A stretch of DNA of 64,000 nucleotides from Flagellimonas chongwuensis (GTDB taxonomy: Bacteria; Bacteroidota; Bacteroidia; Flavobacteriales; Flavobacteriaceae), in assembly GCF_013376415.1 (NCBI RefSeq), contig NZ_WYET01000004.1, positions 248,001 through 312,000 of the forward strand, written 5' to 3'. The notes below the pieces were generated by a model that was given only the letters and a program-made list of their open reading frames with translations, did not search any database and was not told where the DNA came from. Each line of letters starts with the position of its first letter. Within the stretch, counting starts at the first letter, position 1. The position numbers were made by a program, and so were the translations under genes. Below are positions 38,738-48,110 of this stretch, in pieces.

Positions 38738-40273
38738 TCATCCCAACCAGCCTTCTCTGTCCAGACTCCGGTACTGAATGGCCTCCGCAATGTGCGACTC
38801 AACTACTTGTTCCGACTGTTCCAAATCAGCAATGGTACGAGAAACCTTTAAAATTCTATCATAAGCCCTAGCCGAAAGATTCAGCCGTTGCATCGCTTCT
38901 TTTAATAGGTTTTTGGAAGATTCGTTCAATCGGCAAAACTCTCGAATGTGCTTGGTTCCCATTTGTGCGTTGTAATGAATGCCTTCAACATGTTCAAACC
39001 TACGGGTCTGTAATTGGCGCGCTGCTTCTACCCTTTCCCTGATTACAACACTGCTCTCTCCTTTACGTTCTTCCGATAGTTTATCAAAAGGCACGGGAGT
39101 CACCTCAATATGAATATCGATTCTATCCAATAAAGGTCCAGAAATTTTTCCTAGATAGCGTTGCATTTCCGCAGGCGAAGATGTCACTGGGGCATCAGGA
39201 TCGTTAAAATAACCGCCCGGACTTGGGTTCATACTGGCCACCAACATAAAACTACTGGGGTAGGTCACGGTAAACTGTGCCCGGGCGATGGTCACTTCCC
39301 TATCTTCCATGGGTTGCCTCATCACCTCCAAAACCCTTCGTTCAAATTCGGGAAGTTCGTCCAAGAACAATACGCCATTGTGCGATAACGATATTTCCCC
39401 GGGCTGGGGATAGCTTCCCCCTCCTACCAATGCTGCGGAACTTATGGTATGATGGGGATTTCGAAATGGCCGTTGGCTCATCAGCCCCTTGTTCTTCACC
39501 TTGCCTACCACGCTGTGGATTTTGGTGGTTTCCAGCGCTTCATGAAGCGTCATTGGAGGCAAAATTGAAGGCAATCTTTTGGCAAGCATGGTCTTTCCTG
39601 CTCCCGGCGGGCCAATCAGAATAATATTGTGTCCGCCCGCAGCAGCAATTTCCATACAGCGTTTTATACTCTCTTGACCTTTTACGTCCGCAAAATCAAA
39701 TTCGGGTAAATGTAAATGGTCATAAAATTCCTGTCTTGTATCTATTTCTGTTTGCTGAAGCGGTTTGTCCTCGTCAAAAAAACCGATAACCTCTTTTATG
39801 TTCTCGACCCCATATACTTTCAGTCCATTTACCACCGCTGCTTCATTCGCGTTTTCTTTGGGCAGTATAAACCCCTCAAAACCTTCCTCTTTTGCTTTGA
39901 TGGCAATGGGCAGAGCACCTTTTATGGGTTGTACACTTCCATCGAGGGAAAGTTCTCCCATTATTAAGTATTTTTGAATGTTTTCTGACCGGATTTGGTC
40001 CGAGGCGGCCAAAATACCAATCGCCAAAGTAAGGTCGTAGGCAGACCCTTCCTTTCGTAGGTCGGCAGGCGCCATATTGATGGTGATTTTTTTTCCGGGA
40101 ATACGGTACCCGTTATTCTGAAGAGCCGCAGCTATCCTAAAATTGCTTTCTTTAATAGCGTTATCCGGTAATCCAACCAAATGATAACCAATGCCTTTAT
40201 CTATATTTACCTCTACAACAATTGTTGTTGCTTCGATTCCAAAAACGGCACTTCCGTAAACTTTTATAAGCAT
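38738..40273 (-). CDS. YifB/ComM family Mg-chelatase-like AAA+ ATPase
   Basis: A start at the ATG at 40273 (511 aa) gives the conserved N-terminus MLIKVYGSAVFGIEA; an upstream ATG at 40321 would add 16 odd residues. An N-terminal Lon-protease-like domain contains NMAPADLRKEGSAYDLTLAIGILAA. The AAA+ core follows, with Walker A GPPGAGKTML (about 220) and GVLFLDELPEF (Walker B). A C-terminal Mg_chelatase domain ends with SHIAEAIQYRSLDR. ComM proteins act as DNA branch-migration helicases in natural transformation. A phased direct-repeat element lies 66-117 bases upstream. Confidence 0.93.
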   Translation of the reverse strand: MLIKVYGSAVFGIEATTIVVEVNIDKGIGYHLVGLPDNAIKESNFRIAAALQNNGYRIPGKKITINMAPADLRKEGSAYDLTLAIGILAASDQIRSENIQKYLIMGELSLDGSVQPIKGALPIAIKAKEEGFEGFILPKENANEAAVVNGLKVYGVENIKEVIGFFDEDKPLQQTEIDTRQEFYDHLHLPEFDFADVKGQESIKRCMEIAAAGGHNIILIGPPGAGKTMLAKRLPSILPPMTLHEALETTKIHSVVGKVKNKGLMSQRPFRNPHHTISSAALVGGGSYPQPGEISLSHNGVLFLDELPEFERRVLEVMRQPMEDREVTIARAQFTVTYPSSFMLVASMNPSPGGYFNDPDAPVTSSPAEMQRYLGKISGPLLDRIDIHIEVTPVPFDKLSEERKGESSVVIRERVEAARQLQTRRFEHVEGIHYNAQMGTKHIREFCRLNESSKNLLKEAMQRLNLSARAYDRILKVSRTIADLEQSEQVVESHIAEAIQYRSLDREGWLG

Positions 40274-40338
40274 ATAACCTTTCTTAATTGAAAAAAGACT
40301 GAAAAAATAGCCAATCTCCAATCAAAAAAATCAATGGT

Positions 40339-40390
40339 TTGACGGATACCCTAATTTGAATTGACGAATGCCCCTTTTGAATTAACGAAA
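40339..40390 (-). promoter_or_regulatory. three helically phased 9-bp direct repeats upstream of yifB
   Basis: TTGACGGAT (40339), TTGACGAAT (40361) and TTAACGAAA (40382) recur at intervals of 22 and 21 bases, two helical turns. The middle spacer GCCCCTTTTGAA is shared with a second site at 52902. The element starts 66 bases upstream of the yifB start codon, and its last repeat covers the stop codon of the penicillin acylase gene. The architecture fits LytTR-type binding sites, which are paired 9-bp repeats with 12-13-base spacers. Confidence 0.6.
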
Positions 40391-42769
40391 GATCAAAACA
40401 GATGCAGCAGTTTCTTCAATTTCCTGCTTGTTCATCATCATTTTACGGAACTCTCCGTTGACATACATCTGTGCTTGATCATCGTAATGTTTGCTCAGGG
40501 GGTTACCGGATTGCCCGGTCGGCAAAATACTGATACTGTTCTCAATATCAGAGAAATCTATGATTCTACGGGTCGAAGGTCCTGAATTCACCTTATAGAA
40601 ACCGGTGCTGTCGTAAGGAAAAGCAAGGTTGTTTATTACCTCACGTGTACCTTCTACAGGGAATGGTCCCACATTGAAGTATTTTCTCAAGGATGCCACT
40701 TGGCCAAAGGGGTGCCCATGTTCCAAAGTATGTACCTTGTCCCAAGTCCACTGGCTAGTATCCTCTCCAAAGTCTTTAATCAATGATTCCCATGTCTGAG
40801 CGAACGACATCAACACGATATCCTGCCTTGTTTCCACTACATCTGGAGTGTTGACGTTGTCCCACCATTTTCCGGATTTCATGCTGGAGCCCCAAGCTAT
40901 CTGTCTCTTAAATAGATGCGTGGACAAGAATTGTTTGAACATTTCTGGGCCCAATTCGTCTTCCATGGTGTTCTTCACCATAAAATATAGCGTCCTGTGG
41001 TATATCACCGGGCTAATGGATTTGAGCTTATATTCCCCGTTCCAATTTTTCATAGAGTCCAAAAGCACCAATTGCTCATTGTTCAAGCTTGAAACATCGA
41101 ACAATTTAATCAACTCGGTTACCACCTCCGTGTTCACTGGAGAGGTAACATCCAATATCATCTCAGAAATGGATTCCCTGTCCCAATCATCTTTGGCTTC
41201 CAATAACTGCACAATCCGCTTGGCACGGTTTTCAGGCAAATAATAACCGGGATAGAGCATTCCGGCAATGGAATCGGGCTGGTTGTTGGCAGAATACACA
41301 TAGTTCCATGGTGGATTCTCGGCCATGGGATTTTCCGAAAAGTCCAAATAGCGCAATGGCTCCTCTTTGCCTGATGTGCCATCCAAAATAAACTTGGTGG
41401 ACAAACTGTCCGGCATCTCGTAAAGCTTGGCGGTTGCCCACCATGCTACATTTCCTTGGGCATCACCATACATTACATTGAGTCCTGGCGCATGGATATT
41501 GGGCAAAGCGCTTTTAAACTCTTCCATGTTGGTGGCATGACTCAACCCATACAAGGCATGTATCACCATATTCTTGGGTTTGGTATATATCCAAGACATG
41601 GCAACTGGTTTTTCCTCCGAAATTTGGTCAGCAATATTGTTTAAGACAGGTCCGTGGTGTGTTTTCTTGTAAGTAAACGATACATTCTCACCATCTTTTA
41701 CTTTAATGGTTTTATTTACAAATTCATAGTCCTTCCATCCTTCTGCTGTTTTGTATTTGGTACTATCGGATGGATGGGTTTCTTCATAATAAAAATCGAT
41801 GTCATCGTTCTCGAACATGGTAAGGCCATATGCCAGATTTCTATCGTGACCTAACAATGGAAACGGAACTCCTGCCAAATGATATCCATATTTTTCGTAG
41901 ATGGGAGTACTCACATGGGCCTCATACCATACCGAAGGTTGAGCAAATCCTATATGTGGGTCGTTGGCCAAAATTACCTTGCCCTTTTTTGTTTTTTGTG
42001 GGGCAACTACCCAGCTATTGCTACCCTCGAATTGTGGAATGGGCAGTTTGCTAAGAGCAGCGGTCACACTTGCAGTAATATTGGTCCCCAAAGTATCGGT
42101 AACCTCTCCTTTGTAGTTTTTTATCCATACGGTAGAGGTATCTGAATCAATCGCCAAGTCTTGCATATACTCTTCTCCGAGCTTATTTCGCATACTAGTC
42201 AACAAAGGGTCCGTTTTGTGGGCCATGGCAAAGCTAAATGCCATGTATCCTACGGCATTATATACATCCTCAATAGTGAAAGGTTCCTTGTCTATCCCGG
42301 TCAAATAAAATTCAATAGGGGTTGGTCCTTGTTTTATGAATTCATTAATCCCATCCAGATAAGCCTGCGCAAGCACAATGGTTTCGCTATCAGTATCAAG
42401 ACCGGCAACAGTTTCCTTTGTATGGTCCGCAATTCCCAACGATAGAAAAAACTTATCAGTTCCTATCATATCTTTTCCAAAAACCTCCGAAAGCCTGCCT
42501 TTGGCCACTCTTCGAAGCAATTCCATCTGCCATAATCTGTCCTGAGCATGCACATAACCCAATGCTCTCAGGGCATCAGCCTCGTTCTCGGCATAAATAT
42601 GTGGAATCCCGTAGGAGTCAAAATATGTGATTACTTCATTGGAGATACCGGGCAGTTTTTTTTCACCGCTATAATCCGGTTTTAGGGAATTTAAGAATAT
42701 AGCAATACCAATAATTACAAGTAGAAGGAATCCTGCAATTGCAAGAAGAATCTTTTTGTACTTTTTCAC
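40382..42769 (-). CDS. penicillin acylase family protein
   Basis: A 795-residue Ntn-hydrolase precursor. An N-terminal signal or anchor (about 7-27) is followed by an alpha-chain region with GIPHIYAENEADALRALGYVHAQDRLWQMELLRR. The maturation site GSNSW has Ser250 as the expected nucleophile and first residue of the beta chain. LANDPHIGFAQPSVWYEAH follows as in the family. Members hydrolyse amide-linked acyl groups such as beta-lactam side chains or acyl-homoserine lactones in the periplasm; the substrate here is unknown. It lies 80 bases downstream of dsbD on the same strand. Confidence 0.9.
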   Translation of the reverse strand: MKKYKKILLAIAGFLLLVIIGIAIFLNSLKPDYSGEKKLPGISNEVITYFDSYGIPHIYAENEADALRALGYVHAQDRLWQMELLRRVAKGRLSEVFGKDMIGTDKFFLSLGIADHTKETVAGLDTDSETIVLAQAYLDGINEFIKQGPTPIEFYLTGIDKEPFTIEDVYNAVGYMAFSFAMAHKTDPLLTSMRNKLGEEYMQDLAIDSDTSTVWIKNYKGEVTDTLGTNITASVTAALSKLPIPQFEGSNSWVVAPQKTKKGKVILANDPHIGFAQPSVWYEAHVSTPIYEKYGYHLAGVPFPLLGHDRNLAYGLTMFENDDIDFYYEETHPSDSTKYKTAEGWKDYEFVNKTIKVKDGENVSFTYKKTHHGPVLNNIADQISEEKPVAMSWIYTKPKNMVIHALYGLSHATNMEEFKSALPNIHAPGLNVMYGDAQGNVAWWATAKLYEMPDSLSTKFILDGTSGKEEPLRYLDFSENPMAENPPWNYVYSANNQPDSIAGMLYPGYYLPENRAKRIVQLLEAKDDWDRESISEMILDVTSPVNTEVVTELIKLFDVSSLNNEQLVLLDSMKNWNGEYKLKSISPVIYHRTLYFMVKNTMEDELGPEMFKQFLSTHLFKRQIAWGSSMKSGKWWDNVNTPDVVETRQDIVLMSFAQTWESLIKDFGEDTSQWTWDKVHTLEHGHPFGQVASLRKYFNVGPFPVEGTREVINNLAFPYDSTGFYKVNSGPSTRRIIDFSDIENSISILPTGQSGNPLSKHYDDQAQMYVNGEFRKMMMNKQEIEETAASVLIFR

Positions 42770-42849
42770 GAAGATGGGTTAAGTCAATTAGTACCCTAAG
42801 GTATAATTAATTTCTTAGATGACTTAAAAAAGATGTTGACAAATATCAA

Positions 42850-44838
42850 CTACTTGTTCATAGATAAATGGTGCTTTTCCAAGCCTGACTTCAACCATTT
42901 CTCATACGTTTCAACATCAACATATTGGACTGCTTCATTGAGAATTTCAAGATTCGGGGAAAGCAATACATAATAGGGTTGGGATGCTGCATTAAAGTTG
43001 ATTGTTTGAAACGTCCCCCATTTTTGGCCAATCGTCTGGATGGATTTCACCCGTCCAGAGTCGTACTTAAAATCGAACTGCTCGGATTCAGGCAGCTCTT
43101 TTCTATCATCCACATAAAGTGAGATTAACACATAATCTTCTTTCAAAATGGGATAGATACTGGAGTCGCTCCATACATTTTCCTCCATTTTTCTGCAATT
43201 CACACAGGCCCAGCCTGTAAAATCAAGCAAAATGGGCTTGTTGACCTCTTGTGCATATGACACACCTTCTTCAAAATCCTTATAGCAATCCAATCCAAGC
43301 GGACAATCACTTTCTGTTTCCACTACGCTGTAAAAACTAGGGGGAGGGAAACCGCTTAATAATTTTAGATTACTGACATTAAAAAGTCCAAGAACCAAAT
43401 AAACGGTAAAGGCAAAACTGAGGACACCTATTGCTTTTCTTGCCGAAGTCAGGTTCTTTTTGGGTCCATCATGTGGGAACCTAAAGATCCCGAACAGGTA
43501 AAGCGTCATCAAAACAAATAGCACTACCCAGATGCCCACAAAGATTTCTCGTTTAAAAATACCCCAATTTCCGACCAGATCTGCGTTGGACAGGAATTTG
43601 AAGGCCAAAGCCAGTTCCAAGAACCCAAGCACCACTTTTACGGTCGTCATCCATCCGCCAGATTTCGGCAATGAGTTCAACCAAGCCGGAAACATGGCGA
43701 ACAAGGCGAATGGAAGCGCCAAAGCCAGACCAAAACCTACCATTCCGGAGGTTAGATTGGTAGCCACATTACCCTCTGCCAATGTTGTACTTCCTAAAAG
43801 CCCGCCCAAAATAGGGCCTGTGCAGGAAAATGATACGATTGCCAATGTCAAGGCCATAAAAAAGATGCCCAATCCCCCTCCTACTTTGGAAGAAGCTGAA
43901 TCCATTTTATTGGCCCAAGAACTGGGCAATGTCAGTTCATAATAACCGAAGAATGAAAAGGCAAAGAATACAAAAATGATAAAGAAGAACACGTTCAACC
44001 AGATATTGGTCGCAATGGTGTTCAAAATTTGTGAGTCTACCGAATTGAACAAATGGAAGGGTAAACTCAACAAGAAATAAATCAAAACGATAAAGAAACC
44101 GTAGAGCAAGGCGTTTGCTATTCCCTTGGATTTATTTTGGGTCTGCTTGGTGAAAAAAGACACCGTCAACGGAATCATAGGAAAAACGCATGGTGTCAAC
44201 AATGCTATCAAACCACCGATAAAACCTAATCCAAAAATCATCCATAGGTTAGATTTTCCTTCAGAATCCGTAACTCCATTTTGATTTAAAAGGTTTTTGT
44301 TCTTAAAATCTACCTTTAGTGATTTTCCCAAGGCAACACTGCGTTCGTCCAGATTTGCCTCTTCAGCCACAAACCCTGTTCCGTCCAAAGAAATTTGGAA
44401 TAGTTCGTCAACAGGGATGCAAACCTCCTTGCAAATTTGGTAGAACAAGTTCACTGAAATCTGGTTGACTTCAGGGTTTAATAATTTGATTTTTTGAGTG
44501 AATATGGCCTCTTTCTTAAAGAAAGTCTCGTCCACCTCAAAAATATCGCTATATTCTTTTAGGGTCTCGCTCTCCTCTGTTTTACCAATGAGTTCGTAAT
44601 CATCACCTGCTTTTTCAAAGGTAAACTCACTGGGCAAAGAACCGTTTTCATCCGTATACTGGGAATAGACATGCCAGCCGTCCATAATTTTGGCCTTGAA
44701 CACCAATTCGTATTCGGTGTCGGACAGCTTATTTACCTCATGGCTCCAAACGGCAGGATTCTTGTCCGTTTGGGCAAATACACCCAGATTAAACACCAAT
44801 AATCCTAAAAAGAGAAGCGATAATTTTATGTTAGCCAT
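42850..44838 (-). CDS. dsbD: thiol:disulfide interchange protein DsbD
   Basis: A 662-residue protein with a signal peptide (to about FAQ, residue 23), a periplasmic alpha domain with CKEVCIP cysteines, and a membrane beta domain of eight segments. The beta-domain redox cysteines lie in LLTPCVFPMIP and SFSCTGPILGG. A C-terminal thioredoxin domain has TGWACVNCRKME (about 540-550). It passes electrons from cytoplasmic thioredoxin to periplasmic disulfide isomerases and cytochrome c maturation. Its start lies inside the end of tilS (13-base overlap). Confidence 0.94.
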   Translation of the reverse strand: MANIKLSLLFLGLLVFNLGVFAQTDKNPAVWSHEVNKLSDTEYELVFKAKIMDGWHVYSQYTDENGSLPSEFTFEKAGDDYELIGKTEESETLKEYSDIFEVDETFFKKEAIFTQKIKLLNPEVNQISVNLFYQICKEVCIPVDELFQISLDGTGFVAEEANLDERSVALGKSLKVDFKNKNLLNQNGVTDSEGKSNLWMIFGLGFIGGLIALLTPCVFPMIPLTVSFFTKQTQNKSKGIANALLYGFFIVLIYFLLSLPFHLFNSVDSQILNTIATNIWLNVFFFIIFVFFAFSFFGYYELTLPSSWANKMDSASSKVGGGLGIFFMALTLAIVSFSCTGPILGGLLGSTTLAEGNVATNLTSGMVGFGLALALPFALFAMFPAWLNSLPKSGGWMTTVKVVLGFLELALAFKFLSNADLVGNWGIFKREIFVGIWVVLFVLMTLYLFGIFRFPHDGPKKNLTSARKAIGVLSFAFTVYLVLGLFNVSNLKLLSGFPPPSFYSVVETESDCPLGLDCYKDFEEGVSYAQEVNKPILLDFTGWACVNCRKMEENVWSDSSIYPILKEDYVLISLYVDDRKELPESEQFDFKYDSGRVKSIQTIGQKWGTFQTINFNAASQPYYVLLSPNLEILNEAVQYVDVETYEKWLKSGLEKHHLSMNK

Positions 44839-46133
44839 GTAATCTTTACTATTTTTCTGGTCGATTCCTCAACCTTGAATCGTTCATCGGCTCTTCTGCC
44901 CACAATCCAGACTATATCATTGCCGGAGCAGAGCAACCATTGCTTTTCCTTGGAAATCAGGTCCATCTTTTCATCCTTAAAAAATTTGGAGAGCTTTTTC
45001 TTGCCCTGCATTCCAAATGGATAAAAATAGTCGCCTTTTTCCCAGTTTCTTAACACCAACGGAAAGTTTAACTTTTCCTTATCCAAAAATACGACATTTT
45101 GTCCCTGTTTTTCAAAGGATTCCACCTCTTCTAACTGTATTTTAATGGGCAATTCACCTGAAGCTTTATTCAAATGAATGTAATACGTTCCTTTAATTTC
45201 AGGTGCGATTTCGGCAAGAATCAAATAATCTCTATCTTTAAGCAGTCGATGTGTATTGGAAAAAACCTGTTTGCCACTCTCTGCGGTCAATAAATCCTTA
45301 ACGTCGTTCCATTCAATAAACCCATACCCATTCAATAATCCATACAAATAAGCATCCAAAGGCTGCAGTTTTTGCAGCTCGGAAATTTTGATTTCTATAT
45401 CATCATTTCTTTGTTGAAACAATCTTGACTTCAACTCATTTAAATGGTTGTTTGCCAAATCATTGGTTTGACCCAAATGATGTTGTGTGTTGAGAAAATT
45501 TTGTAAAAAAGACGGAGACAATCCCTTTAAAATGGGAACAACGTTATGGCGTATTTTATTACGAAGGTATTTCGTACTCGCGTTACTGCTGTCCTCCCTC
45601 CATTGAATACTTTCTGACTTTGCATATTCCATAATCTCGTTCCTGGAAAAGGGCAACAACGGTCGAACAATATTCCCATTTACTTCAGGAATGCCTGAAA
45701 GTCCTTCTATTCCGGTTCCCCGGGAAAGGTTGATGAGAAAAGTCTCCAAACTGTCATCTGCATGGTGGGCAGTCAGTACATAATCGTACTCTATGGCCTG
45801 TAACAGTTCCTCAAACCATTTGTATCGTAGTTCACGAGCCGCCATTTGCACGGATAACCTTTGCTCCTTTGCATACTGCTCGGTATCAAACTGTTTTATA
45901 AAAATCCCGACCTCAAATGTAGAGGCCAACTCACGTACAAAATGCTCATCGTCATCACTTTCGCTGCCCCGCAAAGAAAAATTGCAATGGGCCAACGCAA
46001 AATCCAAATCCGAAGCGTCGCACAAATGTGCCAATACTACGCTATCAAGGCCACCACTGCATGCCAACAACAACTTTTTTCCCTGAAGAAAACAAAGAGA
46101 ACTCGCAATGTGCTGTTTGAATTTTTGGACCAT
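44826..46133 (-). CDS. tilS: tRNA(Ile)-lysidine synthase
   Basis: A 435-residue PP-loop ATPase that converts C34 of tRNA-Ile(CAU) to lysidine so that it reads AUA. The SGGLDS PP-loop lies at 26-31, followed by the ALAHCNFSLRGSESDDDE and AHHADDSLETFLINLSRGTG motifs. Two C-terminal domains follow, with YFYPFGMQGKKKLSKFFKDEK as the TilS C-terminal signature. It sits between pabB (22 bases upstream) and dsbD (overlap). Confidence 0.95.
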   Translation of the reverse strand: MVQKFKQHIASSLCFLQGKKLLLACSGGLDSVVLAHLCDASDLDFALAHCNFSLRGSESDDDEHFVRELASTFEVGIFIKQFDTEQYAKEQRLSVQMAARELRYKWFEELLQAIEYDYVLTAHHADDSLETFLINLSRGTGIEGLSGIPEVNGNIVRPLLPFSRNEIMEYAKSESIQWREDSSNASTKYLRNKIRHNVVPILKGLSPSFLQNFLNTQHHLGQTNDLANNHLNELKSRLFQQRNDDIEIKISELQKLQPLDAYLYGLLNGYGFIEWNDVKDLLTAESGKQVFSNTHRLLKDRDYLILAEIAPEIKGTYYIHLNKASGELPIKIQLEEVESFEKQGQNVVFLDKEKLNFPLVLRNWEKGDYFYPFGMQGKKKLSKFFKDEKMDLISKEKQWLLCSGNDIVWIVGRRADERFKVEESTRKIVKITWLT

Positions 46134-46155
46134 GATGCGAATTTACGAATAAACC

Positions 46156-47439
46156 TTAGTCTGTCTCTAAAACCATCCGCATAGCTTTGGCTTTCAACAG
46201 ACATTCCTCATACTCCTTTCCTGGATCGGATTTAGCGGTAATGGCACTACCAACGGAAAAGGAAACATACCTTTTGCTTGCATTGTACAAAATACTGCGA
46301 ATTACCACATTGAAATCAAAATCACCATTTGGTGAAAAATAACCTACGGCCCCGCTGTACAGACCTCGTTTGGTTTCCTCCAATTCCTCGATGATTTTCA
46401 TCGCGGAAATTTTTGGGGCTCCGGTCATACTGCCCATAGGAAAGGTTTCCTTGATTAATCCCAAAGAATTTTTGTCCATTGCAACTTTTGAAACTATTGT
46501 GGAAATAAGTTGATGTACCTGCTTAAAGGTGTATAACTTACAAAGTTCATCTACGCTTACCGAACCCTTTATTGCACTCTTGGACAAATCATTACGGACC
46601 AAATCGGTAATCATAATATTTTCTGACCGCTCTTTTTCATCTTCGGACAGTTCTTGTTTGATTTTTTCATCTTCCCACTCATTGGAACCTCTCCTTGCAG
46701 TTCCTTTTATAGGTTGCGAAATTACCTTTTGCCCCTGCTTTTTTAAATACCGTTCTGGTGAGGCACACATCAGATAGTTATCATTGAAGCGTACAAAAGC
46801 GGCAAACGGTGGTTCCGATATGTCATTCAACTTTTGGTAGGTTTCCCATGGGTCTATGGTAGCATCTTCGGCATAAAACTCTTGACAAAAATTGGCTTCA
46901 TAAATATCGCCACGGTGAATATGCTCCAAAAACCGATGGGCCTTATCAAAATACGCATCCTTGTGAATCCTCATTTTTATTTTGATAGGGTCTTGCGGTT
47001 CAGATGGGGTTGGTGCAGCAGTAAAACTGCTGATTTCTATATAATCCTCTTCAATTTCCTGAGACACTCCATTCAAGTAACTGAAATGGAGTTCATCATC
47101 CTTTATCTGGATAACTTTTACCGGTTGAAAAAACTGTACTTCCGGAAATTCGAGACCGTCAAAATTATTTGAGGACAAATCCTCCAGCTCGTTCTTTACA
47201 TCATAGGAAAAGTAACCGAATAACCAATCTTTTTCATTTTCTAAATAAGTGCGGAGCTTTTTAGTGGTTTCAAATTTTTGAGATACGCCAACCGCTAAAC
47301 AAGCTTCAAAACTGGAATATTGGTCCTGATGGGAATTGCTGTCCAGCCAAACGGCCGTATCAAATTGTTTGGACCACCAAAAAAGTGCCTCTTTACTTTG
47401 TAAAAGGGATTTTATCCTAAAAAAGCGATGCGTCCGCAA
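46156..47439 (-). CDS. pabB: aminodeoxychorismate synthase component I (chorismate-binding enzyme)
   Basis: A 427-residue chorismate-utilising enzyme. GDIYEANFCQEFYAED, the PIKGTARRGSNEWED segment with the nucleophile-type Lys of the PIKGT motif, RSENIMITDLVRNDLSK and the FPMGSMTGAPKISAMKIIEELE signature are all present. The PIKGT motif and short N-terminal domain favour PabB (folate, 4-amino-4-deoxychorismate) over TrpE. No glutamine amidotransferase partner is in view. It follows the FMN reductase gene by 3 bases. Confidence 0.85.
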   Translation of the reverse strand: MRTHRFFRIKSLLQSKEALFWWSKQFDTAVWLDSNSHQDQYSSFEACLAVGVSQKFETTKKLRTYLENEKDWLFGYFSYDVKNELEDLSSNNFDGLEFPEVQFFQPVKVIQIKDDELHFSYLNGVSQEIEEDYIEISSFTAAPTPSEPQDPIKIKMRIHKDAYFDKAHRFLEHIHRGDIYEANFCQEFYAEDATIDPWETYQKLNDISEPPFAAFVRFNDNYLMCASPERYLKKQGQKVISQPIKGTARRGSNEWEDEKIKQELSEDEKERSENIMITDLVRNDLSKSAIKGSVSVDELCKLYTFKQVHQLISTIVSKVAMDKNSLGLIKETFPMGSMTGAPKISAMKIIEELEETKRGLYSGAVGYFSPNGDFDFNVVIRSILYNASKRYVSFSVGSAITAKSDPGKEYEECLLKAKAMRMVLETD

Positions 47440-47442
47440 TGG

Positions 47443-47979
47443 TTATGAGTTTAACGAATCCAAAAATGTACTCAGCGCCTGTTGGTGTTCCATTCGAAGG
47501 GTTTCATCCAAAATGCCCTCATCACCAAAATTTTCATAAAAGGATGGCAATGAAAAGCTTGCCGTTATTTCCGCACCAAATCTTGTCAACATGCCATCAA
47601 TCACAGTAAAAGAACCTTTTGCACCACGCCTGCCGCCCGATGTGGACATCAAAAACACTTTGGTGCCTTCCAAAAAATTCCGGTCCATTCGGGATAGCCA
47701 ATCCAGTACATTCTTAAAATATGCCGATGGGTTTCCGTTATGCTCGTTCACGGACAAAATTAATCCATCCGCACTGTTGATTTCCGCCTTCAACTTCATC
47801 AAGTCTTCTGAATAGCCTTCTGCTTTTTCCAAGTCTTCGCTAAACATGGGAAATGGCTTTTTGGCCAAGTTTATAAGTTGAATATCATGCTGTTGAACAA
47901 AGGAAGTGGTATATTTTACCAGTTTAAAATTGATAGAAGTGGAAGAATTGCTCCCCGCAAATGCCAAAATTGCAGCCAT
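47443..47979 (-). CDS. NAD(P)H-dependent FMN reductase family protein
   Basis: A 178-residue flavodoxin-like protein. It has an N-terminal FAGSNSSTSINFKLVKYT phosphate-binding loop, ADGLILSVNEHNGNPSAYFKNVLDWLSR and STSGGRRGAKGS. These match the NADPH-dependent FMN reductase family (YieF/azoreductase type), which reduces quinones or metals. It is the first gene of the run FMN reductase-pabB-tilS-dsbD, divergent from the acyltransferase-like gene. Confidence 0.88.
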   Translation of the reverse strand: MAAILAFAGSNSSTSINFKLVKYTTSFVQQHDIQLINLAKKPFPMFSEDLEKAEGYSEDLMKLKAEINSADGLILSVNEHNGNPSAYFKNVLDWLSRMDRNFLEGTKVFLMSTSGGRRGAKGSFTVIDGMLTRFGAEITASFSLPSFYENFGDEGILDETLRMEHQQALSTFLDSLNS

Positions 47980-48044
47980 ACAATGGAATTGTTGATTGTT
48001 TCGCTAAAATACCGTAATTGGAAGTTAGATGCGACTATTTTGCA

Positions 48045-48052
48045 TATTTTTG
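48045..48052 (+). promoter_or_regulatory. candidate -7 box (TATTTTTG)
   Basis: An exact TAnnTTTG match 59 bases before the start of the plus-strand membrane protein gene. A TTG lies 24 bases upstream, slightly far for a -33 element. Confidence 0.45.
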
Positions 48053-48110
48053 GTGCGACCAACATCCAAAGTACCTGCTAAACAAGTATATAGGGTGAAT
48101 CGATTCTAAA

